Shown in pieces: positions 1 through 6,361 of a stretch of 48,596 nucleotides of DNA (its first letter is position 1; each line of letters opens with the position of its first letter). The notes under the pieces were generated by a model, which was not told the origin of the DNA, did no database searches, and worked only from the letters and a program-made list of their open reading frames with translations. A program made the position numbers and the translations under genes. Source of the DNA: Acidobacteriota bacterium (GTDB lineage Bacteria; Acidobacteriota; Vicinamibacteria; Vicinamibacterales; 2-12-FULL-66-21); contig JACPDI010000051.1 in NCBI GenBank assembly GCA_016184105.1, forward strand, positions 1 through 48,596. Direction: 5' to 3'.

Positions 1-878
1 GCGAGCTCCAACGCCTGCTCAGCCAGCATGCGCCTGGTCACGTTTGTGATGGTGGATAGCGCACCGCTGAATCGGCCTCCCGGCTCAACCAGCGGCGTTG
101 AGTTCACGATCGTCCACACCAGGCTGCCGTCCCGGCTTCGGAGCCTCAGATCGTACTCGACGACGAGTCCGTGCTCTCGTCGATACATCTGCTCCAGGAC
201 AACGGCCTGATCTTCCTTGTCAACGAACTCCGCGACGAAGCTGAGCATGTGCCGCCCGATGATTTCACGCGACGTGCACCCGACGAGCTTCGCCATTGCG
301 GCATTGACGAAGGCGTAGCGCCACTGTTCGTCGATGACGCAGATCCCTTCTTGAGCCGCATCCACCATCTGGCTCCAACGCCGCTCGTTTGCCGCCCATT
401 TCATGTCGACCGGATCTGGATTCCAGTCCCCCTCTGCCATGGCGACGGTCCGGTAGATTTCACCCGCGCGCCCCTTGATCGAGAACACGCGCATGTGGAC
501 GACATGCGTCATCCCGGCGGGCGTTCTGATGTGGAACTGCTCGTCGAGCGGTTCCACCGTGGATCGCTGCCACGCCGCGGCAACTCGTTCGTGCTCCTCC
601 GGGATCACCGCATCCAGCCAGGAGTCGGGATGCTCATAGAAGGACTTACGCGTCCGGCCCCAGATCTTCTCGTAGGCTCGGTTCACGTACCAAGATGTGG
701 AAGCACCGTCGCAGCCCACATCGCTGACGAAGATCACTTCGCCAGCGTCCTCCGCGAGCTGCCGAATAAAATAGCGCTGGTCGAACTCTCCTGCGCCTTG
801 TGGGGGGGCGAACAGATCTAATGAGGCGTGACCGGACCCTGCCCGCGGAGCCGATGAGGCGTCCGTCGTGAGATCCAA
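1..878 (-). CDS. PAS-domain sensory protein, C-terminus cut by window edge
   Basis: The minus-strand frame is open from here to the window edge, at least 292 residues. Two PAS folds can be read. The first spans about residues 25-125 (AGEVIFVSDVG..., YVNRAYEKIWGR, then a W/H-rich PAC part). The second spans about 150-270 (MVDAAQEGICVIDEQWRYAF, FVNAAMAKLVGC, ending DGSLVWTIVNSTP and TNVTRR). PAS domains bind small ligands or cofactors and normally feed an output domain such as HisKA, GGDEF or a transcription factor domain, which lies outside the window. I chose the TTG at 878 because a GAGGAGG ribosome site lies 7 nt before it; no ATG or GTG sits upstream in this open frame, which is closed by a TAG near 1003. 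The family is clear; the start and the output domain are not. Confidence 0.72.
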   Translation of the reverse strand, partial: MDLTTDASSAPRAGSGHASLDLFAPPQGAGEFDQRYFIRQLAEDAGEVIFVSDVGCDGASTSWYVNRAYEKIWGRTRKSFYEHPDSWLDAVIPEEHERVAAAWQRSTVEPLDEQFHIRTPAGMTHVVHMRVFSIKGRAGEIYRTVAMAEGDWNPDPVDMKWAANERRWSQMVDAAQEGICVIDEQWRYAFVNAAMAKLVGCTSREIIGRHMLSFVAEFVDKEDQAVVLEQMYRREHGLVVEYDLRLRSRDGSLVWTIVNSTPLVEPGGRFSGALSTITNVTRRMLAEQALEL

Positions 879-1197
879 GGCAACTCCTCCTCGACGTCCG
901 CGCTGCTCAAACCGAGTGCATGTATCACGCAGCGGGATGTCGCAGCCGGCTTTCGGCGTTCCCGACGTCGTCGCGGCAACTTCGATCGGGCTTCCGGGGC
1001 GACGCTACCAACCGAATCGGACGACCTGAGCCGGTGCTCTCGACAGCGTTCCTGAAGGACGCCGTCCTGCTCCCGGCAGCGGGCCAACTATGCCGTCAGC
1101 TGCCGCAGTTTGCAAGAGGTTATGACAAGGCCGCCAAGTGCTTCGACGAATCCCACCGAAACAGCCCTGCTGCGGCCCCGTGCCTTGTGCCTCGTGC
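879..1197. other. 319-bp intergenic stretch
   Basis: No coding frame on either strand shows a recognisable protein. Only the ribosome site of the PAS gene (885-893) and the heptamer repeat at its right end stand out. I see no clear promoter or terminator. Confidence 0.4.
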
Positions 1198-1200
1198 CTA
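1180..1200. repeat. three tandem heptamers, GTGCCTN
   Basis: GTGCCTT, GTGCCTC and GTGCCTA follow one another without gap. On the minus strand the last unit reads TAGGCAC, and its TAG is the stop codon of the membrane-protein gene at 1198, so the array starts exactly where that gene ends. It is one of several 7-bp arrays in this window. Confidence 0.75.
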
Positions 1201-1962
1201 ATCGGAGACCGCCAGCTCGCCGGGTCTCACCTTCCGGGTGCGCGGGAGCATGCCGCGCGACGAGAGCCACGCCACCCACGCGCAGATGCCCAGGAACACC
1301 GCGAGGTTGAGCACGTCGGCCGCGCGGCGGCGCGGCAGGAAGACCCACATCTGCCAGAGGACCGGCTGCGCGAGGCACGCCGCCCAGACGCTGCCGTAGA
1401 AGAACCGCCGCTCGTGCCCTTCGTTCTTCGTGGACGGCTTGACGCGCGGCAGCCATCCAGCGGCCCCCAGGAGCCAGATCGTCCCGGCGATTGGAAAGTA
1501 CCCGACGTCGTACATCTGGCGCAGCCGCCACTGCCCCGTCGCGATCGCCCACACGAGGCCCGAGACGTTCAGCACGGCGAACGTGATCACGGCGCTCCAC
1601 GCGAACGTGTAGCAGATGCGCCGGTACGGCGGGTTCGGCTTGTCCTCGGTGAAGCGAATGATGTACGGCGCGCGCTCGACGCCCGGGAGCCGTCCGCGCA
1701 GCGCCGCGATACCGGTGAAGAGCAGCACCGCGCCCAGCCAGAGCGCCATCCGCCGGTCGAACCCTCGCTCGAACAGATCGAAGGTCAGCGGACCTGGCGT
1801 GATGAAGAACACCCAGATCCAGATCGGCCAGTGAAGCACACGATAGGTCGCGGTGTTGCGGTCGCGGATGCGCCCGAGTTCGGCGAGCTCCCGCAAATCG
1901 CGGAATCTGCCACGCGGTGCTGGGTTCAGGGCGCTAGGTTCTGCGTTCTGGGTTCGGTTCAC
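1198..1962 (-). CDS. six-helix membrane protein of unknown function
   Basis: The protein has up to 254 residues and six clear hydrophobic segments: WPIWIWVFFITPGPLTFDLF, MALWLGAVLLFTGIAAL, the ICYTFAWSAVITFAVL region, the GYFPIAGTIWLLGAAGWL region, VWAACLAQPVLWQMWVFL and LNLAVFLGICAWVAWL. I do not recognise the family and see no catalytic motif. The first ~13 residues from the GTG at 1962 (NRTQNAEPSALNP) are encoded by a degenerate 7-bp repeat array, so the true start may lie further in; no good ribosome site settles it. The gene stands alone on the minus strand. Confidence 0.65.
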   Translation of the reverse strand: MNRTQNAEPSALNPAPRGRFRDLRELAELGRIRDRNTATYRVLHWPIWIWVFFITPGPLTFDLFERGFDRRMALWLGAVLLFTGIAALRGRLPGVERAPYIIRFTEDKPNPPYRRICYTFAWSAVITFAVLNVSGLVWAIATGQWRLRQMYDVGYFPIAGTIWLLGAAGWLPRVKPSTKNEGHERRFFYGSVWAACLAQPVLWQMWVFLPRRRAADVLNLAVFLGICAWVAWLSSRGMLPRTRKVRPGELAVSD

Positions 1963-1971
1963 GGTTCCGGG
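1923..1971. repeat. degenerate heptamer array (GGTTCNG-like, 7 units)
   Basis: Seven consecutive 7-bp units can be read: GGTTCAG, GGCGCTA, GGTTCTG, CGTTCTG, GGTTCGG, TTCACGG, TTCCGGG. The GGTTC core recurs in four of them. The array overlaps the possible N-terminus of the membrane-protein gene. Confidence 0.6.
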
Positions 1972-2002
1972 TGCCCGGCATGCGCCGTGCTCAGCAGGCG
2001 GT

Positions 2003-2100
2003 ATGGTACACCACTACACCGACCTGGACACCTGGAAGCTCGCCGATGAATTGCGCGCGCCACTGCCGCGCTGCTGGCGCACCTCCGGACCCAGAACCCG
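2003..2100 (+). pseudogene. remnant of a four-helix-bundle (23S rRNA IVP-type) gene
   Basis: From the ATG at 2003 the frame reads MVHHYTDLDTWKLADELR, which closely resembles the usual N-terminus of the small four-helix-bundle proteins of the 23S rRNA intervening-sequence family (pattern F/Y-x-D-L-x-x-W-K-x-A-x-E-L). After about 18 residues the similarity stops and the frame runs into the CoA-binding gene region. The rest of the normal ~120-residue protein is missing. This is based on memory of the family pattern; the right end of the remnant is approximate. Confidence 0.45.
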
Positions 2101-2144
2101 CGCCCGCAGTATCATGGCGTGCGGGGGGACCACGAGGTCGTTCT

Positions 2145-2615
2145 ATGCACCCCCGTCTGCGCCACGCCTCCGCCGCTGCCATCCGCGACTTCGTCTCCCA
2201 GCGCACCCTCGCCGTCGTTGGCGTCTCGCGCAGCGGAAAGAAGTTCGCGAACTTCGCGTATCGCGAACTGCGAACGAAGGGGTACACCCTGGTACCGGTG
2301 AATCCCGGCGCCGAGACCGTCGAGGGGGAACGCTGCTACCGCAGCCTGCTCAACCTGCCCGGGCCGGTGGACGGCGCGGTGATCATCGCACCGCGGGAGC
2401 AGTCGCTGCAGGTCGTGCGCGAGGCGGCCGCGGCTGGCATTCGCCGGGTCTGGCTGCAGCAGGGGGCCGAATCGCAGCCGGCGATTGACGCCTGCGAGGA
2501 CGCCGGCATCAACGTTGTCGCCGGCGAGTGCATCCTGATGTTTGCCGGGACGGAGCACTGGATCCATCGCGGTCACAGGTTCGTGCGGCGCCTGTTCGGC
2601 ACGCTGCCGCGATAG
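2145..2615 (+). CDS. CoA-binding domain protein (YccU-like)
   Basis: A 156-residue single-domain protein. It shows the Rossmann-type CoA_binding fold: strand and glycine/serine loop AVVGVSRSGKKFANFAYREL, then LVPVNPGAETVEGERCYRSL, VDGAVIIAPREQ, IRRVWLQQGAES and NVVAGECILMF. This matches the family related to the N-terminal part of succinyl-CoA ligase alpha; members bind CoA or nucleotides, but their role is mostly unknown. The ATG at 2145 is chosen because the longer frame upstream has no similarity and crosses the four-helix-bundle remnant. A TATCAT -10-like hexamer lies near 2110. Confidence 0.85.
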   Translation: MHPRLRHASAAAIRDFVSQRTLAVVGVSRSGKKFANFAYRELRTKGYTLVPVNPGAETVEGERCYRSLLNLPGPVDGAVIIAPREQSLQVVREAAAAGIRRVWLQQGAESQPAIDACEDAGINVVAGECILMFAGTEHWIHRGHRFVRRLFGTLPR

Positions 2616-2651
2616 CGCACGAGCGCCGACCGCAGGTGGCAGCCTCTGAAC

Positions 2652-2876
2652 ATGACCCGCGCGCCCGCACGCATCACCGTGAGCCGCACATCGAAGGAAG
2701 ACTTCGGCGAGCGGCACCTCGTCGTCTCCGTGGACGGCACGAAGCTCGCCGACCTCCTCTTTGGGCACACGATGACCTGGGAGCTCGAGCCCGGACGGCA
2801 CCGGCTGAAGGTGCACAACACGCTGGTGTGGAAGACGCTGGAGTTCGATCTGCCAAAGCCTGTTCGCTCGCAATGA
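2652..2876 (+). CDS. small hypothetical protein (beta-rich)
   Basis: A 74-residue protein, ITVSRTSKEDFGERHLVVSV then DGTKLADLLFGHTMTWELEP and GRHRLKVHNTLVWKTLEF. The alternating pattern suggests a small beta-sandwich, and the P-G-x-H-R-L-x-x-H-N turn resembles PEGA-like surface domains. It ends abruptly at PVRSQ and no membrane segment follows, so it may be a truncated member of a longer family. The ATG at 2652 lies 36 nt after the CoA-binding gene, in the same direction. Function unknown. Confidence 0.55.
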   Translation: MTRAPARITVSRTSKEDFGERHLVVSVDGTKLADLLFGHTMTWELEPGRHRLKVHNTLVWKTLEFDLPKPVRSQ

Positions 2877-2970
2877 CCTGCGCACCGGCGTGCGCTGCGC
2901 TCGCACCCGCGAAGACCACGACGACACCCATTCTGACCAAGGCTTCGAACACTGGACTCCTCCTTCCAGT

Positions 2971-3672
2971 TTACGCGGCCGTGTCTCCCGGCTTGAGGTC
3001 CAGCACCTCGATCCCCATGGGCCCCACCAGCTCGCGGAGCCGGGCCGGTGTGCCGGTGAGCAGCGGGAAGGTGCCCCAATGCATGGGCACCACCTGCTTG
3101 ACGCCGAGCAATTCGCAGGCGCGCGCGGCCGCATCCGGGCCCATGGTGAAATGGTCGCCAATCGGGAGGAACGCGATCGCCGGCGCGTAGAGGTCCTTCA
3201 CGAATTTCATGTCGCCGAAGAGCGCCGTGTCCCCCGCGAAGTACGCGCGCAGGCCGTCCTCGAACGTGATCACGAAGCCCGCCGGCTCGCCAAGGTAGAT
3301 GGGCTTGCCGTCTTCGACGGCGCCGCTGCTGTGCAGCGCGGTGGTCATCGAGATGGCGATGTCGCCGATGCGCTGCGTGCCGCCGATATTCATCGGGCTC
3401 GTGTGCTTCACGCCCTTCGCCTCGAGCCACGCGCACAGCTCGAAGATGCCCACAACGGTCGCACCGGTCGCGCGCGCGACAGGCACCACGTCACCCACGT
3501 GGTCGAAATGCCCGTGTGACAGGAGAATGAGGTCGGCCTTGTCGATCTTCTTCATCGACGCGGGGCACGCGGGGTTTCCGTCGAGCCACGGGTCGGTGAC
3601 GATGCGTTTGCCCCCGGGGGAGGTGAGGATGAACGTCGAATGCCCGAGCCAGGTGATGGAAAGGGACTTCAT
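2971..3672 (-). CDS. UPF0173 metal-dependent hydrolase (metallo-beta-lactamase fold)
   Basis: A 233-residue protein of the metallo-beta-lactamase superfamily, usual length for UPF0173. It starts MKSLSITWLGHSTFIL and has the metal-binding H-x-H-x-D-H motif in LLSHGHFDHVGD (about residue 56), the later ligands in FAGDTALFGD and the terminal PMHWGTFPLL motif. Members hydrolyse ester or phosphoester bonds with two bound metal ions; the substrate is not known. The start at 3672 is supported by a TACAAT hexamer exactly 6 nt upstream and the lack of a ribosome site. It is transcribed divergently from lipA, with 24 bp between start codons. Confidence 0.88.
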   Translation of the reverse strand: MKSLSITWLGHSTFILTSPGGKRIVTDPWLDGNPACPASMKKIDKADLILLSHGHFDHVGDVVPVARATGATVVGIFELCAWLEAKGVKHTSPMNIGGTQRIGDIAISMTTALHSSGAVEDGKPIYLGEPAGFVITFEDGLRAYFAGDTALFGDMKFVKDLYAPAIAFLPIGDHFTMGPDAAARACELLGVKQVVPMHWGTFPLLTGTPARLRELVGPMGIEVLDLKPGDTAA

Positions 3673-3678
3673 CGGCGC

Positions 3679-3688
3679 ATTGTATAAT
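3679..3688. promoter_or_regulatory. back-to-back -10 boxes of the hydrolase and lipA
   Basis: The 10 bases ATTGTATAAT contain TATAAT on the plus strand (3683-3688, 8 nt before the lipA ATG) and TACAAT on the minus strand (3684-3679, 6 nt before the hydrolase ATG). Transcription from either would begin at or very near the start codon, so both messages would be leaderless or nearly so. No good -35 box is seen for either side. Confidence 0.6.
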
Positions 3689-3696
3689 TTCCACGG

Positions 3697-4629
3697 ATGT
3701 CCGACAGCGCTCCGGTGACCTTCATCCGCGGGCGGCACGCGCGCCGCCGTCTCGAGGAAGCGGCGCGGCAGCCCAAGCCCGAATGGCTGAAGGTGCGCGC
3801 CCCCGGCTCGCAGAACTACATGCGGCTCAAGGGACTCATGCGCGACCTCGGGCTGCATACGGTCTGCGAAGAGGCGAACTGCCCGAACATCGGCGAGTGC
3901 TGGCACCACGGCACCGCCACGTTCATGATCCTCGGAGACGTCTGCACGCGCTCGTGCGGGTACTGCAACGTGGTGCACGGCAAGCCGGGCCCGGCGGACC
4001 CCCGCGAGCCGGTGAAGGTCGCGGAGGCGGTCGCCTCCATGGCGCTCGAGTACGTCGTCATCACGTCGGTGGATCGCGATGACCTGCCGGATTTCGGCGC
4101 GTCGATCTTCGCCGGGGTCATCCGCGAGATCCGCGCGCGGCGGCCCGAGTGCCGCGTCGAAGTGCTGATCCCTGATTTCCAGGGGAACGACACATCGCTC
4201 CAGACGGTTCTCGACGCGCGCCCTGACGTGCTCAACCACAACATCGAAACGGTCCCGCGCCTGTACCGGACGGCGCGGCCGGGCGGGCGGTACGATCGCG
4301 CGCTGCAACTGCTCGATCGCGCGCGGCGGTTTGCGCCCGGGGTGCCGACCAAGTCGGGCGTCATGGTGGGGCTCGGCGAGGAGTTCGACGAGGTGGTGGC
4401 CACGATTGCCGACCTGGCGCACATCGGCTGCGGCATCCTGACGATCGGGCAGTATCTGCGCCCCTCGCTGGCGCACCTCCCGATGGCGCGCTACTACCAT
4501 CCCAGCGAGTTCGCCGATCTGAAACGGATCGCGCTCGATCTCGGCTTCGGTCATGTCGAATCCGGTCCGCTCGTCCGCAGCTCGTATCACGCGCACGAAC
4601 AGGCGCAATCGTACGAGCAGCGTTCCTGA
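3697..4629 (+). CDS. lipA: lipoyl synthase
   Basis: A 310-residue radical-SAM enzyme that inserts two sulfur atoms into protein-bound octanoyl groups to make lipoyl cofactors. Both cluster motifs are present: the auxiliary cluster C-x4-C-x5-C in CEEANCPNIGEC (about residues 52-63) and the radical-SAM C-x3-C-x2-C in CTRSCGYC (about 83-90). The C-terminal R-S-S-Y-H-A motif, whose serine binds the auxiliary cluster, is also present (GPLVRSSYHAHEQA). The AceF protein encoded at 9216-10589 needs this cofactor. The gene begins 8 nt after a TATAAT box and is followed by a uracil-DNA glycosylase in the same direction. Confidence 0.96.
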   Translation: MSDSAPVTFIRGRHARRRLEEAARQPKPEWLKVRAPGSQNYMRLKGLMRDLGLHTVCEEANCPNIGECWHHGTATFMILGDVCTRSCGYCNVVHGKPGPADPREPVKVAEAVASMALEYVVITSVDRDDLPDFGASIFAGVIREIRARRPECRVEVLIPDFQGNDTSLQTVLDARPDVLNHNIETVPRLYRTARPGGRYDRALQLLDRARRFAPGVPTKSGVMVGLGEEFDEVVATIADLAHIGCGILTIGQYLRPSLAHLPMARYYHPSEFADLKRIALDLGFGHVESGPLVRSSYHAHEQAQSYEQRS

Positions 4630-4648
4630 CCGTCGCCGGCCCGTCGGG

Positions 4649-5353
4649 TTGACATCGCCGCAGTCGGCGCTCGCGCGGGCCCATGCCGCGATCGTCGCCT
4701 GCAACGACTGCGCGCGCCTGCGCGAGTACTGCATCACCATCGGGCGCGTCAAGAACGCTGCGCACAGGAACGACGACTACTGGGCGCGCCCCGTCCCCGG
4801 GTTCGGCGACCCGGGGGCGCGGCTGCTCATCATCGGCCTGGCGCCCGCCGCGCACGGCGCAAACCGCACGGGGCGCATGTTCACCGGTGATGCGCCGGGG
4901 GGCTCCGGCGACTTCCTGATGGAGGCGATGCACGCCCACGGCTTCGCCAACCAACCGACCACGCGTCACAAAGACGACGGGCTGCGGCTGCAGGACGCCT
5001 TCATCGCCGCCACCGTGCGCTGCGCGCCGCCGGACAACAGGCCCACGCCGCGGGAGATCGGCCGCTGCGAGCGCCACCTGGACGCGGAGTTCGACGCGCT
5101 GCCCAACGTCGAAGTGATCGTCGCGCTGGGCAGGATTGCGTGGGATGCGACCTTCCGCCTCCTCGCGCGCCGGCGTGGCATCATCCTCCGCCCGCGCCCC
5201 GCGTTCGCCCACGGCGCACTCGTGCGGGTGCCGCAGCAGCTCGCGGTGATCGGCTCGTTCCACCCGAGCCGGCAGAACACGAATACGGGACGGTTGACGC
5301 AGCGCATGCTGCGCGAGGTGTTTGCGAGGGCGCGGCGGCAACTGGGGAGCTAG
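4649..5353 (+). CDS. uracil-DNA glycosylase, family 5 (UDGb type)
   Basis: Removes uracil (and in this family other deaminated bases) from DNA. The family 5 active-site motif is clear, GLAPAAHGANRTGRMFTGD, as is motif 2, GSFHPSRQNTNTGRLT. Four cysteines for the 4Fe-4S cluster are present: ACNDC near the start and RCAPPDNRPTPREIGRC in the middle. I start it at the TTG at 4649 (LTSPQSALARAHAAIVACNDC), which fits family N-termini. The ATG at 4553 would add 32 arginine-rich residues and overlap lipA by 77 bp. The protein has about 234 residues. Its stop codon lies in a heptamer repeat shared with the end of the convergent DoxX gene. Confidence 0.88.
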   Translation: MTSPQSALARAHAAIVACNDCARLREYCITIGRVKNAAHRNDDYWARPVPGFGDPGARLLIIGLAPAAHGANRTGRMFTGDAPGGSGDFLMEAMHAHGFANQPTTRHKDDGLRLQDAFIAATVRCAPPDNRPTPREIGRCERHLDAEFDALPNVEVIVALGRIAWDATFRLLARRRGIILRPRPAFAHGALVRVPQQLAVIGSFHPSRQNTNTGRLTQRMLREVFARARRQLGS

Positions 5354-5371
5354 GGTTCAGGGTTCAGGCAC
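5351..5371. repeat. heptamer repeat holding two stop codons
   Basis: TAGGGTTCAGGGTTCAGG contains two AGGGTTC units and part of a third. Its TAG (5351-5353) ends the glycosylase on the plus strand, and on the minus strand its TGA (5359-5357) ends the DoxX gene, so two convergent genes both stop inside the same 20 bp. Similar TTCAGGG units occur at 9157-9205. Confidence 0.65.
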
Positions 5372-5809
5372 GTGCGCCGCGAGCGCCCCGTCCGCCGACG
5401 CCGTCCCGCCGCCGCGGATCATCAGCGCCAGCGCAATGCCGATGGCGAGCAGGTGGTACTCGAACCCCTCGCCTTTCGCGGTGCCGTTCCAGTTCATAAA
5501 GAACCCGGCGGAGCCGTGATAGAGCGCCACCGCGACAACCATGACGCTCGCAATCCCAAATGCGGCGACGCGCGTCAGCAGGCCGGCAATCAACCCGAGG
5601 CTGCCGAGGAACTCGGCGGCAATGGCGAGCACGCCGAAGACGTATGGAATGCCCTGGCTCTGGAAATAACCCATGGTCCCGGCAAACCCATATCCCCCGA
5701 ACCAGCCGAGCACCTTCTGGGCCCCGTGCGGGAATATCACGATCCCGAGCGTGAGCCGGAGCACCAGCGCGACCAGGTCTTCGCGCGTCGCGATGAGCTT
5801 CTGAAACAT
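5357..5809 (-). CDS. DoxX family membrane protein
   Basis: A 150-residue inner-membrane protein with four hydrophobic segments: LVLRLTLGIVIFPHGAQKVL, the PYVFGVLAIAAEFLGSLGLI region, RVAAFGIASVMVVAVALYH and EYHLLAIGIALALMIRGGG. The FPHGAQKVLGWFGG loop is typical of the DoxX family. Relatives include a thiosulfate:quinone oxidoreductase subunit and redox-stress membrane proteins; the exact job here is unknown. A strong ribosome site (GAGGAGG) precedes the start. It is divergent from a MarR regulator, which probably controls it. The C-terminal residues are encoded by a heptamer repeat. Confidence 0.88.
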   Translation of the reverse strand: MFQKLIATREDLVALVLRLTLGIVIFPHGAQKVLGWFGGYGFAGTMGYFQSQGIPYVFGVLAIAAEFLGSLGLIAGLLTRVAAFGIASVMVVAVALYHGSAGFFMNWNGTAKGEGFEYHLLAIGIALALMIRGGGTASADGALAAHVPEP

Positions 5810-5836
5810 CTGCGCACCTCCTCGAAGAAAATGAGC

Positions 5837-5876
5837 TATAATAATTTCATATTTAATAATTAGATGTCAAACTAAT
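5837..5876. promoter_or_regulatory. AT-rich divergent promoter with palindromic operator
   Basis: This AT-rich island between doxX and the MarR gene holds a TATAAT hexamer (5837-5842) and a dyad ATTAG-N8-CTAAT at 5859-5876 (18 bp). A dyad of this size next to a divergent MarR gene is the usual place for its binding site. The arms are perfect over 5 bp; binding is inferred. Confidence 0.55.
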
Positions 5877-5893
5877 CACCGCATCACATTTCC

Positions 5894-6361
5894 ATGGGAA
5901 CACATCACAAAGGGACGCCGCCGGAAGTGAGCGCGCTGAACGCCTACATCAAGCTGCGGCGTGCCGCCGGGGCAATTGACGCGCGGCTGGTCAGGGATAT
6001 CGCCGATCGCGGTCTCACCGAGGCGCAGTTCGGCGTCCTCGAGGTCCTCTATCACCTCGGGCCGATGTGCCAGCGCGCCGTCGCGGCGAAGCAATTCACC
6101 AGCGGCGCCAACATGACGATGGTCTTGAATAACCTGGAGAAGCGCGGCCTGGTGAGGCGCGTGCGCAGCACGGAAGATCGGCGGCAGTACTTTGCCGAGC
6201 TGACGCCGGACGGACGGGCCCTGATCCGCAGGATCTTCCCCGGCCACGTCCAGCGGATCGTGGACGCGTTCGCCGCGCTGACGCGCGACGAGCAGGCGGA
6301 GCTCGGCGCGCTCTGCCGGAAGCTAGGCCTCGCGAACGCGGCGAATCGCGGCAAGGATTGA
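5894..6361 (+). CDS. MarR family transcriptional regulator
   Basis: A 155-residue protein with a central winged helix-turn-helix: TEAQFGVLEVLYHLGP, then QRAVAAKQFTSGANMTMVLNNLEKRG, and the wing VRRVRSTEDRRQYFAELTPDG with the conserved D-R-R of MarR wings. MarR proteins are dimeric repressors released by phenolic, oxidant or thiol-reactive ligands. DoxX lies immediately divergent, and a palindrome lies between the two, so control of doxX and of itself is likely. Its 3' end overlaps the convergent PLP-decarboxylase gene by 39 bp. Confidence 0.9.
   Translation: MGTHHKGTPPEVSALNAYIKLRRAAGAIDARLVRDIADRGLTEAQFGVLEVLYHLGPMCQRAVAAKQFTSGANMTMVLNNLEKRGLVRRVRSTEDRRQYFAELTPDGRALIRRIFPGHVQRIVDAFAALTRDEQAELGALCRKLGLANAANRGKD

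Noticed and set aside
171-821. Plus-strand frame of 216 codons at the left end
   Set aside because: It is antisense to the two PAS domains, which give a much better protein reading on the minus strand.
818-1600. Minus-strand frames at 818-1087 and 1088-1600
   Set aside because: Arg-rich, no similarity; the first overlaps the PAS gene start and the second is a shifted frame of the membrane protein.
2674-2952. Minus-strand frame starting MFEALVRMGVVVVFAGASAA, like a signal peptide
   Set aside because: Only the first 20 residues look real; the rest is Arg-rich and antisense to the better supported 74-residue plus-strand protein. It could be revisited if the latter proves spurious.
4553-4648. 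Upstream ATG start of the uracil-DNA glycosylase
   Set aside because: It would add 32 Arg-rich residues with no family similarity and overlap lipA by 77 bp; the TTG at 4649 gives the normal N-terminus.
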